Positions 26,144 to 35,740 are shown, numbered from the stretch's first letter. The stretch: 64,000 nt of DNA from Thermoflavimicrobium dichotomicum (GCF_900114055.1 NZ_FORR01000014.1:1-64000), one strand, 5' to 3'. Program-made: numbers and translations. The notes: a model not told the origin generated them from the sequence alone.

Positions 26144-26204
26144 AATCGGTTTCCCGACCAGCCCTTTATACACGTAACGGCTATGGTGACACGAGAAACC
26201 GATT
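26144..26204. other. Long-loop hairpin between rpmB and spoVM
   Basis: AATCGGTTTC and GAAACCGATT form a perfect 10-bp stem around about 41 bases. It lies downstream of spoVM and of the rpmB terminator. The T content after it on the minus strand is only moderate; it may be the spoVM 3' end. Confidence 0.5.
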
Positions 26205-26223
26205 TGTCCGAACCAATCCTGTA

Positions 26224-26307
26224 TTAATCCTTCTTGGAAAACATGTTTAAAAATACCTTCACAACTCCACCCAAAAATTTCGGAAGTTTAATGGTATAAA
26301 AACGCAC
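26224..26307 (-). CDS. spoVM: Stage V sporulation protein M (27-residue peptide)
   Basis: GTG start at 26307 with GGGAGGGAGAGG just upstream, TAA at 26224-26226. The peptide starts MRFYTIKLPKFLGGVVKV and ends MFSKKD. It matches the 26-residue B. subtilis SpoVM almost exactly over the first 14 residues, including Pro9, which is needed for recognising the curved forespore membrane. SpoVM is an amphipathic helix that recruits SpoIVA and inhibits FtsH in the mother cell. Location between rpmB and thiN is the same as in B. subtilis. The C-terminal third is more diverged, with hydrophobic residues kept. Confidence 0.95.
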   Translation of the reverse strand: MRFYTIKLPKFLGGVVKVFLNMFSKKD

Positions 26308-26445
26308 TCCTCTCCCTCCTATCTCGTCAAGACATCATCTCATTTATTTATATTCTATAGATTTCAATATGTCCCTAGAACAGGAGATCCACGGAGAGAA
26401 AGTACGATCCATTCAAATCAGATATCACTTCACCAGTCCCAAAGA

Positions 26446-27093
26446 TTATGCGTCACTGCTTTCCACCAGTAAACATTTTCCCTGCCGAATTTGAATACAA
26501 GCCACATCTTCTTTTATTTCATTGCTGATCCCTAAAGTTTGCCCTCTAATGAGCACCCCTTCATGTAAAGGATACAGCATCCCGTGGGTCGTAATCCCCT
26601 CGACCTGTTTACTGACCGGAATGAGCGATACATAGGTATAACCTTCTTTTTTCAGGCTCACTTCCGCTGGGCCCGCAAGCAAACGAAGGCGATTGTGCCG
26701 ATGAACCATGATGGCTTTTACCCCTTGTTCATCGATCCATTCCAAAAGACCGATATTCGCCAGTGCATGATCGATGCGAGCACCACCGAGTGCGCCAAAA
26801 ATGAAAATCTCCATTGGCTTTCTTTTGATTGCTTCTTGAATCGCATAATGCAGATCGGTCATCGCTTTTTCTACAGGCAGATGAATCAGGGGAATTCCCT
26901 TTTCCTGAATCCACTTAAGACGTTCATCCCCTGTTGTATCAAAATCCCCAACAGCCAAATGCGGTTGAATCCCAGATTCCAACAAACGAAGCGTTCCTGC
27001 GTCTGCTGAGATCACCCAATCAAACTCATGGTCCACTCTCCGAAAATCATCCAAATCAAAATCGCCGCCACCGACCACTGCCACTCTCATCAT
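26446..27093 (-). CDS. thiN: Thiamine pyrophosphokinase
   Basis: About 215 residues. Shows SADAGTLRLLESGIQPHLAVGDFDT with the catalytic Asp cluster, then EKAMTDLHYAI and FGALGGARIDHALANI. It converts thiamine to thiamine diphosphate. The start MMRVAVVGGG lies one base after the thiT stop, so the two are coupled. A longer upstream frame would overlap thiT and lacks family similarity. Confidence 0.95.
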   Translation of the reverse strand: MMRVAVVGGGDFDLDDFRRVDHEFDWVISADAGTLRLLESGIQPHLAVGDFDTTGDERLKWIQEKGIPLIHLPVEKAMTDLHYAIQEAIKRKPMEIFIFGALGGARIDHALANIGLLEWIDEQGVKAIMVHRHNRLRLLAGPAEVSLKKEGYTYVSLIPVSKQVEGITTHGMLYPLHEGVLIRGQTLGISNEIKEDVACIQIRQGKCLLVESSDA

Positions 27094-27094
27094 C

Positions 27095-27646
27095 TTATTG
27101 GCGATGTACCAGTTGTGGAGCCGTATAAATAAGGATAAGGGTAATAATAAATGCAATGATCATGTTTGGGATCATATAGGCGGCGTTATAGATCAGAGAA
27201 TAGAGATAAGGACTTTGGCCTTTTGGGGCCATACTCGCAAAGAAAATGATTCCTGAAAGAAAGTGAGCCAATGTACGTGATAATCCCGCCATCAAAATGC
27301 CAAAGCCACTCCGTAACATTTTCGCATTACGAGGCTGACTTTCTTTTAGCAACACCCAACCAGCGACTCCTAACACCCCATAAGCAACCGGATAATCCAA
27401 AATCGCCTGGACCGGATGCACCACATACCCTTCGGTGATTAACTGTAAAACACCTGTAATAACCCCACAGGCGATCCCCGGCCACATTCCCCTTCTCAAG
27501 GCTACCATGACAATGGGGACCATCGACAAGGTGACCGAACCGCCATAAGGTGCCTGATAAATGGTCATTTTGTCAAACACGACTGCAATCGCGGCCATAA
27601 TGGCAACTTCAATGAGAGTGACCAGCTTTTTCGATGCCTGATTCAT
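27095..27646 (-). CDS. thiT: Thiamine transporter S component ThiT (YuaJ)
   Basis: 183 residues with six hydrophobic helices. The ThiT blocks are present: YGGSVTLSMVPIVMVALRRG, where the conserved Ser-Met-Pro region lines the substrate site, GVLQLI and PVAYGVLG. ThiT is the substrate-binding unit of an energy-coupling-factor (ECF) transporter and uses the common EcfAA'T module encoded elsewhere. It is wedged between rpe and thiN, which are adjacent in B. subtilis, so uptake and phosphorylation of thiamine are encoded together. I see no TPP riboswitch; the 21-base gap to rpe is too short. Confidence 0.93.
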   Translation of the reverse strand: MNQASKKLVTLIEVAIMAAIAVVFDKMTIYQAPYGGSVTLSMVPIVMVALRRGMWPGIACGVITGVLQLITEGYVVHPVQAILDYPVAYGVLGVAGWVLLKESQPRNAKMLRSGFGILMAGLSRTLAHFLSGIIFFASMAPKGQSPYLYSLIYNAAYMIPNMIIAFIITLILIYTAPQLVHRQ

Positions 27647-27667
27647 TGTCTCTCCCCTCTCACTCTT

Positions 27668-28321
27668 CTATTCACAGGATGAACGAATGGCCGACAACGC
27701 TTGCCTGCGATCGCTTGCGCCAAAGATAGCGGATCCGGCTACCAATACATTTGCCCCTGCTTTGACTGCATCTTTGGCTGTCTCCTTATTAATTCCCCCA
27801 TCCACTTCAATATCAACCTTCAAATCATTTTCGTTTACAATCTGACGAACCTGACTGATTTTAGAAAGTACGTTCGAAATAAACTTTTGACCCCCAAATC
27901 CTGGATTGACAGTCATAAGCAAAACAAGATCCACATCTGGCAGGATGGGCTCAATCATGGCAACAGGCGTCGCCGGGTTAATCACTACACCTGCTTTGAC
28001 TCCCTGCTCTTTAATATGATAAATCGTCCTGTGCAAATGTGAACAAGCTTCCTGATGAACCGATATGTAATCGGCACCTGCTTTGGCAAACTGAGAGATA
28101 TAACGATCCGGCTGTTCAATCATCAAATGAACATCCAGGGGTAATGATGTATGCGGACGGATCGCTTCGACAATGAGTGGCCCCAATGTAATGTTGGGGA
28201 CAAAATGTCCATCCATCACATCCACATGAATCCAATCGGCTCCTGCTTGTTCCACTTCTTGAATCTCATCTTTCAATCTGGCAAAATCGGCTGATAAAAT
28301 CGATGGAGCAATCTTGACCAT
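27668..28321 (-). CDS. rpe: Ribulose-phosphate 3-epimerase
   Basis: 217 residues, TIM barrel. [16 protein letters not shown] at the start, [29 protein letters not shown] and VDGGIN carry the metal and catalytic residues. It interconverts ribulose 5-phosphate and xylulose 5-phosphate. Four bases after rsgA, as in B. subtilis. Confidence 0.97.
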   Translation of the reverse strand: MVKIAPSILSADFARLKDEIQEVEQAGADWIHVDVMDGHFVPNITLGPLIVEAIRPHTSLPLDVHLMIEQPDRYISQFAKAGADYISVHQEACSHLHRTIYHIKEQGVKAGVVINPATPVAMIEPILPDVDLVLLMTVNPGFGGQKFISNVLSKISQVRQIVNENDLKVDIEVDGGINKETAKDAVKAGANVLVAGSAIFGASDRRQALSAIRSSCE

Positions 28322-28325
28322 CCTT

Positions 28326-29216
28326 TTAGTACCTCCTTTTCTGCTCTTTCATCTCCTGTAAAAACTGCAGATAATGTTGGTAACGCTCCGCATTCATTTT
28401 TCCGCTTTCAACCGCTTCCCGAACAGCGCAATCGGGTTCATTGACATGCAAACAGCCTCGAAAACGGCATGAAATGGATTTCTTGCTAATTTCTGGAAAA
28501 CAGGCTCCCAACTCTTCGATTTCCATTCCCTGAAAAGAAAGCTGACTAAAGCCAGGTGTATCCGCTACTTGACCACCTTGCGGCAATAATAACAATTCCA
28601 CTTGTCGGGTGGTATGGCGCCCCCGTCCAATCTTACGACTTACTTCCCCCGTTTGCAACTTCAGATCCGGAAGGAGCTGATTCAGTAGCGAAGATTTACC
28701 TACACCAGACTGTCCTGCAAAAACCGACACTTTATCCTTTAAATACGCTTGCAGTAGTTCAATACCATGCCCTGTGCGTACACTCGTAATCACAACCGGA
28801 TATCCTGCCTCTTCATAGACGGTACATATCTTTTCCACTTCGTTTTCATCCGTGACCAGGTCATGTTTGGTCAGACAGATGACAATATCCAAACCTTCTT
28901 TCTCAGCCTGCACCAAAAAACGATCCAATGGCATCTGTTGAAAATCGGGTTCTTTGAGTGAGCAGACCACAATCGCCTGATCGACATTGGCAATCGGAGG
29001 TCGGAGCAGTTCTGTCTGCCTGGGAAGTACGGCTTTGACGACTCCTTCTCTCTCACTGATCTTCTCCACTTCCACCCAATCACCCACCAACGGTTTCACT
29101 TTCTTCTTTTCAAATTTAAAAACACCACGGGCCCGACACTCAAGTTCTTCCCCCTCTTTGGTCCGTACATAATAAAAACCACTAATCGCTTTAAAAATTT
29201 GCCCTTGCGGCATCAA
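28326..29216 (-). CDS. rsgA: Ribosome small subunit biogenesis GTPase RsgA
   Basis: 296 residues. N-terminal OB fold, then a circularly permuted GTPase with order G4 (LTKHDL), G1 ([12 protein letters not shown]), G3 (DTPGF), and a C-terminal zinc site, [16 protein letters not shown]. It helps mature the 30S subunit. Situated between prkC and rpe, the conserved B. subtilis position (cpgA), where the kinase PrkC is known to phosphorylate it. Confidence 0.96.
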   Translation of the reverse strand: MMPQGQIFKAISGFYYVRTKEGEELECRARGVFKFEKKKVKPLVGDWVEVEKISEREGVVKAVLPRQTELLRPPIANVDQAIVVCSLKEPDFQQMPLDRFLVQAEKEGLDIVICLTKHDLVTDENEVEKICTVYEEAGYPVVITSVRTGHGIELLQAYLKDKVSVFAGQSGVGKSSLLNQLLPDLKLQTGEVSRKIGRGRHTTRQVELLLLPQGGQVADTPGFSQLSFQGMEIEELGACFPEISKKSISCRFRGCLHVNEPDCAVREAVESGKMNAERYQHYLQFLQEMKEQKRRY

Positions 29217-29256
29217 ACAACCTCCTTGTACAAATTTGGCTCCTCTTCATTATGTA

Positions 29257-31035
29257 TTATACCGATGAAGAAATAAAATCTGCAGACCCACGGAGCCATG
29301 GATCTGCAGAAGCAACAAGTTGCGGTATGCGATTGAGATTGTATGCCGAATTCGATGGTGGCTTCTTTTTACAAATTCCGTTGCCAGGCTCAACCCAGAC
29401 TTCTACTGTCCCGCCTTTTTGTATATACTCGCCAGGGGCAGGATCTTGTGCATAAGCCTGCCCTGTTTTTGCTTTCCCATTGCTGGCACAATAAATAATT
29501 CTGATATCATAACCGTTTCCTTTTTTCGGGATCGGTCTGGTTGCACTTTGTTCAAAATGCCCACGATAATCTCCAACTTTGACTCCATCAATATTGACAA
29601 AGATGGTGACGGTTGAACCCTTTTTCACTTTTTCCCCGATAGCCGGATCAGTTTTTAACACGCTATCCGGCTTCACTTCATCGGATTTTTTCATGCGGGA
29701 TTTCACTTTAAGACCCAGCTTTTCCAATTCGGCTTTGGCTTCATCTTTTTCCATCCCTTTCACATCCGGAATGGTCACCATATCACCGGACAGATTCTGG
29801 GATGAACCATCAGATGAGGAGTTATTCTTATCGCCCATCCATCCCCATATTTTGGTAAAGCCATAGAAAGCCAGGAAAATGATGACAGCAAATGTAAAAA
29901 GGCCGAATAAAAGTTTTTGCCACCAGGTCAATTTTTCCTGGATATAAACCATTGTTTTCTGGAAGATGGTTTTGTTTTGGTCTGCTGAAATGCCTTTTAA
30001 CTGATTTTCCAGTTTCCTTTGTGTATGTTCGCCAACGGTATTCTGACTGTGTTTTCTCCGTGTATCATTGTTGTTGGTACGTATTTCCGGTCGTTGCACA
30101 GGTGAATCATCCCGTTGGGTAAAAGAAGGCGTTGAATCATCACCAGTAAGCGGGATCGTCTCAAACACATTTTCAATTCGCGGACCAAAACCTGTAGCCG
30201 GACGCGAGGTTCCCAGCTGCAAGGCATACTCCAGATCCTGCTTCATGGCACGTACGGATGTATACCGCATATTTGGGTCTTTTTGCATGGCCCGTAAAAT
30301 AATCGTTGCCATATGATCGGGAATATTGGGATTCAGTTTGCGAGGATCCACAGGATCTTCCTGCAAATGTTTAATCGCAATGCTAACCGCAGAATCTCCA
30401 TCAAATGGCAACTCACCTGTCAGCATTTCATATAATACAATTCCCAAAGAATAAATATCCGATTTTTCCCCAATTTGTCCGCCACGTGCTTGTTCTGGCG
30501 AGAAATAATGCACCGATCCCATCACAGAACCTTGCTGGGTGATTGTCGATGAGCTGGCTGCACGTGCGATTCCAAAGTCAGTCACTTTCGCTTGCCCATG
30601 TCGGTTTAGCAAAATGTTATGCGGCTTGATATCTCGATGGATAATCTGGTTTTCATGCGCATGTGCCAGTCCATCACAAATTTGAATCGCAATCCGTGCT
30701 GCTTCATCTACCGGCAAAGGTCCTTGGTCCAAAATGTATTGCTTTAATGTCGGTCCTTCTACCAATTCCATGACTATGTAATGGATATAGCCATCTCTTC
30801 CAACATCATATACATTGACAACATTCGGATGAGATAGACTGGCCGCTGCTTGTGCCTCTCGACTAAATCGTCGAATAAATTCCGAATCATTGCTAAGGGA
30901 CTCGCTTAATATCTTGATCGCAACATATCGATTCAGCTTTAAATCTCTCGCTTTATAGACGATGGCCATTCCTCCACCGCCTATGCGGCTAATTACTTCA
31001 TAGCGTCCCCCTAGCTTTCTCCCTTCCATTTGCAT
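29257..31035 (-). CDS. prkC: Ser/Thr protein kinase with PASTA domains
   Basis: 592 residues. Hanks-type kinase at 1-270: IGGGGMAIVYKARD, AIKIL, catalytic HRDIKPHNIL, VTDFGIARA. Juxtamembrane linker, one membrane helix near 370-392 (LLFGLFTFAVIIFLAFYGF), then outside one clear PASTA domain (VTIPDVKGMEKDEAKAELE) and a second, less regular one. B. subtilis PrkC has three. It senses muropeptides and acts in germination and stationary phase. It follows prpC with a 32-base gap. Odd: the last 15 or so codons overlap a terminator hairpin. Confidence 0.95.
   Translation of the reverse strand: MQMEGRKLGGRYEVISRIGGGGMAIVYKARDLKLNRYVAIKILSESLSNDSEFIRRFSREAQAAASLSHPNVVNVYDVGRDGYIHYIVMELVEGPTLKQYILDQGPLPVDEAARIAIQICDGLAHAHENQIIHRDIKPHNILLNRHGQAKVTDFGIARAASSSTITQQGSVMGSVHYFSPEQARGGQIGEKSDIYSLGIVLYEMLTGELPFDGDSAVSIAIKHLQEDPVDPRKLNPNIPDHMATIILRAMQKDPNMRYTSVRAMKQDLEYALQLGTSRPATGFGPRIENVFETIPLTGDDSTPSFTQRDDSPVQRPEIRTNNNDTRRKHSQNTVGEHTQRKLENQLKGISADQNKTIFQKTMVYIQEKLTWWQKLLFGLFTFAVIIFLAFYGFTKIWGWMGDKNNSSSDGSSQNLSGDMVTIPDVKGMEKDEAKAELEKLGLKVKSRMKKSDEVKPDSVLKTDPAIGEKVKKGSTVTIFVNIDGVKVGDYRGHFEQSATRPIPKKGNGYDIRIIYCASNGKAKTGQAYAQDPAPGEYIQKGGTVEVWVEPGNGICKKKPPSNSAYNLNRIPQLVASADPWLRGSADFISSSV
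29267..29310 (-). terminator. Terminator overlapping the 3' end of prkC
   Basis: CTGCAGATCC pairs with GGGTCTGCAG (29280-29309), followed on the minus strand by ATTTTATTTCTTC. The prkC stop at 29257 is downstream of the stem, so the hairpin is inside the coding sequence. rsgA, 41 bases further, would then depend on read-through or another promoter. Confidence 0.75.
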
Positions 31036-31067
31036 GATAATCTCGTTCCTCCTCAGCCCCGATGTGG

Positions 31068-31826
31068 TTAAGCCATCTGTATTGTTTCGTTTCCTGTATG
31101 GCGAATCAGAAACAGGGAAATATTATCTTTTCCTCCAGCATCCAACGCCAATTGAATCAGCTTATCTGCTTTCTCATCGAGCGTCATCATCGTATCGCTC
31201 AACGTTTCCCCAATATCACGTTCGCTGACCATGGAAGTCAAACCATCTGAACATAAAAGAATAATATCATTTTTCGACCATGGAATATCAATTAAATCAA
31301 CTTCTACTACTTTATTGGTCCCAACCGCTCTTACAAGCATATTGCGCTGGGGATGCGTACGGGCTTCTTCTTCCGTAATCTGTCCATGTTCTTTTAAAAT
31401 ATTGACATAAGTATGATCCACCGTTAATTGAATCAGTTTGTCTTTATGCAAAATATATGCACGGCTATCCCCGACATGCGCAAACACCACTTCATCGATA
31501 TCAAAAATCGCTGCCAGGACTGTAGTTCCCATTCCTTTATATTGGGTATTTTGATTCGCTAATTTATAGACTACATCATTTGCTGTTCCTACAGCCAGCA
31601 ATAATTGATCTTTTTTCTCTTCGGTTCCAATATCCAATTGAACATTCCCCAAATAATTCAAGACCTCTTCAACCGCTTTTTGACTGGCAACATCACCGGC
31701 TTGATGTCCGCCCATTCCATCTGCAAGAACAGCTATGATTTTCCCGCATTTTGCCTGTAAGAGACCGGTACTGTCTTCATTGAGATCACGCACTAGGCCA
31801 ATATTTGTACGCCGTGCTATCTCCAT
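31068..31826 (-). CDS. prpC: PP2C-type protein phosphatase
   Basis: 252 residues from MEIARRTNIGLVRDLNEDS, behind AAAGGGG. The metal-binding Asp residues are in LADGMGGHQAGDVAS, HVGDSRAYI, LCSDGLTSMV and GGKDNISLF. It reverses phosphorylation by PrkC. The pair prpC-prkC is conserved. An in-frame extension of 12 codons upstream lacks support. Confidence 0.95.
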   Translation of the reverse strand: MEIARRTNIGLVRDLNEDSTGLLQAKCGKIIAVLADGMGGHQAGDVASQKAVEEVLNYLGNVQLDIGTEEKKDQLLLAVGTANDVVYKLANQNTQYKGMGTTVLAAIFDIDEVVFAHVGDSRAYILHKDKLIQLTVDHTYVNILKEHGQITEEEARTHPQRNMLVRAVGTNKVVEVDLIDIPWSKNDIILLCSDGLTSMVSERDIGETLSDTMMTLDEKADKLIQLALDAGGKDNISLFLIRHTGNETIQMA

Positions 31827-31962
31827 TCCGGCTACCCCTTTCCCTTTCTGTGTGGTCCCCAACTAACTGATTTTAAATAGGAATGATAGCAATTAAATTA
31901 TGCAATAAAATAACAAAGAATTGTAGATAAACATTCTTAAAATAAGAGTAAAACTGAAAGTC

Positions 31963-32086
31963 ACTGACAAAATCCGAGAATTTACAAACACAGAGGTTCC
32001 TTTTCCAGTTGGGCGACTTTTGCTCAGGCTTGATTGAGCAGGAGCACAACAAAAAAGGAACCCCACTGTAAAAGAAGGATTTGTCA
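31963..32086. repeat. Dispersed imperfect palindrome (copy A)
   Basis: Between rlmN and prpC. Ends TGACAAAATCC and GGATTTGTCA are inverted. Internal GAGGTTCCTTTTCC (31993-32006) faces AAAAAAGGAACCCC. The plus-strand core TTCCTTTTCCAGTTGGGCGA then CTTTTGCT is shared with copies B, E and F. Confidence 0.75.
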
Positions 32087-32117
32087 TCCACTTGGTTTTC
32101 TCCACGAAGTTTCTTAC

Positions 32118-33173
32118 TTACGTTTGGATCAACTGACTGTGTTTGGCACGTAATTGTCCACATGCTGCATCAATATCATGGCCATGTTCTCTGCGAATCG
32201 TTGTATTGACTTGATAGGACTCCAGGATCCGTTTGAATTTGAAAATCTGCTTGCGTGGTGTACGGGTATAATTCCGTTCTGGTACATAGTTGACAGGAAT
32301 CAAATTTACCAAACAGTTCATTCCCTGCAGTAATTTACCCAGTTCATGCGCATGCTCATCCTGATCATTTTTCCCACCGATGAGCGCGTATTCAAAAGTA
32401 AGTCTACGTCCTGTCTTTTCAAGATAGTACCAGCAAGCATCCAAAAGCTCAGCTAAAGGATACCGGCGATTGATCGGCATAAGACTCGAACGCAAATCCT
32501 GATTGGGCGCATGCAAAGAAATGGCTAATCCCACTTGCCAATTTTCATCAGCAAACCGATAGATATTGGGCACCACACCACTTGTTGATACCGTAATGTG
32601 ACGCTGGCCAATATGCAATCCACTGGAATCATTAATGATACGAATAAAGTGCATTGTCGCATCGTAGTTTTCAAATGGCTCACCTGATCCCATCACAACA
32701 ACCGACCGAACCCGTTCATTGGTGGAATCCAAATGCTTTTGAGCCATCACCACCTGGGCAACAATTTCTCCAGCCGTGAGGTTACGCTTTAGCCCTCCTA
32801 ACGTTGAGGCACAAAAAGTGCAACCGATCCGGCATCCCACTTGTGTCGTCACACAAACACTAATCCCATATTGATGCCGCATGATCACCGTTTCAATGGC
32901 ATGGCCATCAGTCAGTCCGAACAAAAATTTTACGGTTCCATCTTGTGATTTTTGTATTGTAATCACTTTGAGTGGATGTAGCTCAAATGAGTCAGCCAGC
33001 TGATTACGTAATGTTTTCGGCAAATTACTCATTTCTTCAAACGAATCAACCCGCTTGAGATAAAGCCAATCCATCACTTGCTTCGCTCTCCATGCAGGCT
33101 GACCCTGGTCTGTCATCCAATTTTTCCATTGATCATGATTGTAGTCATAGGCAAATGTTTTCATCATTTTCAC
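32118..33173 (-). CDS. rlmN: Dual-specificity RNA methyltransferase RlmN
   Basis: 351 residues, radical SAM. The iron-sulfur Cys are C114-x3-C118-x2-C121 in [11 protein letters not shown], and the C-terminal part contains the LIPVNY block and the conserved late Cys in AACGQLRA. It makes 2-methyladenosine in 23S rRNA and some tRNAs. In B. subtilis rsmB is directly upstream; here a germination operon intervenes. The exact start among the first Met codons is uncertain. Confidence 0.95.
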   Translation of the reverse strand: MKMMKTFAYDYNHDQWKNWMTDQGQPAWRAKQVMDWLYLKRVDSFEEMSNLPKTLRNQLADSFELHPLKVITIQKSQDGTVKFLFGLTDGHAIETVIMRHQYGISVCVTTQVGCRIGCTFCASTLGGLKRNLTAGEIVAQVVMAQKHLDSTNERVRSVVVMGSGEPFENYDATMHFIRIINDSSGLHIGQRHITVSTSGVVPNIYRFADENWQVGLAISLHAPNQDLRSSLMPINRRYPLAELLDACWYYLEKTGRRLTFEYALIGGKNDQDEHAHELGKLLQGMNCLVNLIPVNYVPERNYTRTPRKQIFKFKRILESYQVNTTIRREHGHDIDAACGQLRAKHSQLIQT

Positions 33174-33323
33174 ACCAACAAATAATAGAGATTTGTTCTT
33201 GAAAAACTTTTCTTATTATATCAAGCCTGGTAATGAAAGAAAAGAGAATCGAACTAAAGTTCATAGTAATTTATGAATAATTTTTTAAATATTAGAAAGT
33301 GGAAAGCTACGTTTCGTACTTTT

Positions 33324-34454
33324 TTATTGGGATTCAATTCCAATCTGTTTGACCATTACCTTGTAATTGACTTGAATCGGTATGCTGGGAAAAGTATGAT
33401 GCCAGTCTATACGTTTCCATAACTCTGGCCTGAAAGCTCGTACCCAATCACCAAAATGAAAAATGTCCAGTTTCCACTCCTTTTGTGCACGATCCATTAA
33501 ATGTTTGGCTTTCTTTTCATAAGCCGCTTCCAGCTGTTTTTCGATTGCGTTAAAGGCTTTCTTTTGGTCAAAGCCAAGAGCGCATCCTTTTTCAATAATC
33601 TCTCCTCGAATCTCTATGTTTGCCCTGACCTGTGGTTGATCTGTAACTGTTATCGTTCTTTTTACATCATGGGGCATAAAAACAATTTCCTCTTTCCGAT
33701 CCGGGCAAGTCGTTGTAATAATCCGTCCCTTTTTCTGCTCACGAAGATGAAGCAATACACTTAGCTCCGCCTTATCTTCCAGAGTTCCCACCATCTTGTC
33801 TTTCTTGAATATCGCTACTCCAAGCCACTCGTACTTGTCTTTTTCGGCACGAATATAATTAACGATGGGTGCTTGCCGGGCAGGACTGGAAAGTTCAACG
33901 AATAACTTGCCCAGATAGAAATTGGGGATCTCTTCCCCTTCGACTCCTGTTTCCAGCAGATCCTTAATATAGTTTGTCGGTACTTGTTCGAGATTGGTTT
34001 GTACTTTTACCGCATCTTTCGCTTTTCCTTTGATGACGACCGGCCAGAGTTGACGGCGCACTTCTGGATTTCTTCGCAAAAAATCGATAAACGGACCAAT
34101 TCCCCTTTTCGCCTGGCCTTCACCAATAAGAACAATCTGCGTATTTCCCAAATAAATCGATTCGGTTGTCTTCTCATTCAACATGTTGATAACGTATCCC
34201 AAATTTCCTCCGCTTGAGGAAAAAACTTCGACTGCACTTCCTTCTCCTCCTCCTCCCCCTCCTCCGCCACCTCCAATAATTTTGGTAGGAATGGGAACGA
34301 TGGCGGTTACTTCATATCCTTTTTTATCCGGATCAATAGCCAGTGATGTCACCGACATCCTTTCTTCTATTTCTCTTCGATCCCAGCATCCTGTTATCAG
34401 CAAGCTGAACATCAGAATCCAAACCAGACTACGGAGAAGATAAAGATGACGCAT
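33324..34454 (-). CDS. Ger(x)C family spore germination lipoprotein (GerKC type)
   Basis: 377 residues from MRHLYLLRSLVWIL, with lipobox LITGC at Cys23, start behind GGGAG. WDRREIEERMSVTSLAID is the typical Ger(x)C start, followed by the germination C-subunit domain (QIVLIGEGQAKRGI, RPELWKRIDWH). It anchors on the outer face of the spore inner membrane and works with the A and B subunits in sensing germinants. Unusual: residues 61-70 are ten consecutive Gly, encoded by a near-repetitive triplet run (34245-34274). It overlaps the B-subunit gene by 26 bases. Confidence 0.93.
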   Translation of the reverse strand: MRHLYLLRSLVWILMFSLLITGCWDRREIEERMSVTSLAIDPDKKGYEVTAIVPIPTKIIGGGGGGGGGGEGSAVEVFSSSGGNLGYVINMLNEKTTESIYLGNTQIVLIGEGQAKRGIGPFIDFLRRNPEVRRQLWPVVIKGKAKDAVKVQTNLEQVPTNYIKDLLETGVEGEEIPNFYLGKLFVELSSPARQAPIVNYIRAEKDKYEWLGVAIFKKDKMVGTLEDKAELSVLLHLREQKKGRIITTTCPDRKEEIVFMPHDVKRTITVTDQPQVRANIEIRGEIIEKGCALGFDQKKAFNAIEKQLEAAYEKKAKHLMDRAQKEWKLDIFHFGDWVRAFRPELWKRIDWHHTFPSIPIQVNYKVMVKQIGIESQ

Positions 34455-35595
34455 GGCGAGAATCTCCCTTTCTTCTGCGAAATAGAGCAACGACATACAG
34501 GAAAAGAATGGCCCCCACAACCACCAAATTCATGATTCCTACATAATACATCCAATCATTCAGCTCCTGAACATGTTTTGGTAACATCACCAGCGCATAG
34601 ACAATCGGAACAAACAACCATGCAATCCATTTTCTCCCCGGGTGTGACTCCGAATGATAAAGCTGGCTGATCATCTGTACCAGAAATAAATACATGTTGG
34701 CTACATTGACGAACACATTTGTAACCCAAATGGCAATAACCCCTGATTCAAACCGTTCCAAGACGAAAAGAGGCGACTTGTATTCCTTAACCATCTCCAA
34801 CAAAGGCCACTGAAGTTTCGTGATCTCATATTGTCCAAATAAACTGAGTGAAGCGACAAAGGCCACGACATAAACAATGGTAACAAGTAAAATCAATAGG
34901 GTATGAACACGCATCGCTTTTTTAGTATTTTGGTAATAACCTGCAAAAAGGATACAAATTTCATATCCAGTGAATGAAAAGCCTGTCGTTAACATTCCTT
35001 TCCAAATCTGCTCTGGATTCGATTGGAAAAGGGGTAGCAAGTTAGTCACTTCTCCATATTTGATTGCCACCAGGATAATCAAAATGAAAGTGATAAAAGT
35101 AATGGGAAAAACAAATTCATTCACTTTGGCCAACAGATAAGGTTTCATCGTGGCAGCCACGAGCGTAGCAAGAATGAGAACAATCACTATCGCTTCAACC
35201 GGTGTATGTAGAAAGACAGCGCCTGCCAATGTCTCCCCGAACAAACGGATCACACTTGCCATCGTAAACAGGTAATAGATGCCAAAGAGCAGAAAAAAAG
35301 GGATACTCATGATTTTTCCCATCTTTTTATCCCGGGAACTGCCTAAAATTTCCGGGACAAACCGAACAAATGTTTGACCTGGAAAAAGTTGCAAAAGCCG
35401 GGTAATGAAGAACAGCAAAATCCAAACGATCAGGCCTGAAAACATAATGACCCATATTCCATCTGATCCTACTTCTTTGGAAAGAGTTCGAGGCAAAGAA
35501 AACAGGCCGATCCCCACGATCGTCAGATATAAAGTACACAGAATCTGGTAGGGTGTTAGCGTGTTTGATTGATTAGTCGCTGGTTTCTTCTCCAT
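34429..35595 (-). CDS. Spore germination permease subunit (GerKB type)
   Basis: About 388 residues from MEKKPATNQSNTLTPYQ, behind AAAGGA. Ten hydrophobic helices of the APC-superfamily spore germination permease family (PF03845): ILCTLYLTIVGIGLFSLPRTL at helix 1, FVRFVPEILG, and GYEICILFAGY in the middle. The B subunit is thought to bind the germinant in the inner spore membrane. Separated from the A-subunit gene by a dispersed palindrome, but the gene order A-B-C is the classical one. Confidence 0.92.
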   Translation of the reverse strand: MEKKPATNQSNTLTPYQILCTLYLTIVGIGLFSLPRTLSKEVGSDGIWVIMFSGLIVWILLFFITRLLQLFPGQTFVRFVPEILGSSRDKKMGKIMSIPFFLLFGIYYLFTMASVIRLFGETLAGAVFLHTPVEAIVIVLILATLVAATMKPYLLAKVNEFVFPITFITFILIILVAIKYGEVTNLLPLFQSNPEQIWKGMLTTGFSFTGYEICILFAGYYQNTKKAMRVHTLLILLVTIVYVVAFVASLSLFGQYEITKLQWPLLEMVKEYKSPLFVLERFESGVIAIWVTNVFVNVANMYLFLVQMISQLYHSESHPGRKWIAWLFVPIVYALVMLPKHVQELNDWMYYVGIMNLVVVGAILFLYVVALFRRRKGDSRHASSLSSP

Positions 35596-35644
35596 TTTTT
35601 TTCGTTCCTTTATCCAATAATTCTTGATCGATTCCATGAGACTA

Positions 35645-35740
35645 TCCTGAAAATATGGATACATTTCTCCCGCACTTCGGGATGGGTTCCTTTATGACTG
35701 TGATGGGACAGAAGTCGTCACTCCGTAAGGAGCCCATCCC
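35645..35740. repeat. Dispersed palindrome, second subtype (copy I)
   Basis: GGGATGGGTTCCTTTA (35679-35694) faces TAAGGAGCCCATCCC (35726-35740) with inner TGACT/AGTCGTCA. The left flank, ATATGGATACATTTCTCCC, and most of the palindrome recur inverted at 52141-52210. It lies in the gap between two ger genes. Confidence 0.75.

Noticed and set aside
27647-27667. TPP riboswitch before thiT
   Set aside because: The gap to rpe is only 21 bases and no THI-box sequence is visible.
31873-32163. 96-codon minus-strand frame between prpC and rlmN
   Set aside because: It overlaps the end of rlmN and is made mostly of a palindrome copy; no binding site or family.
35326-35345. Possible frameshift in the germination permease gene
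   Set aside because: The frame is continuous for the full family length and no stop or shift is needed.
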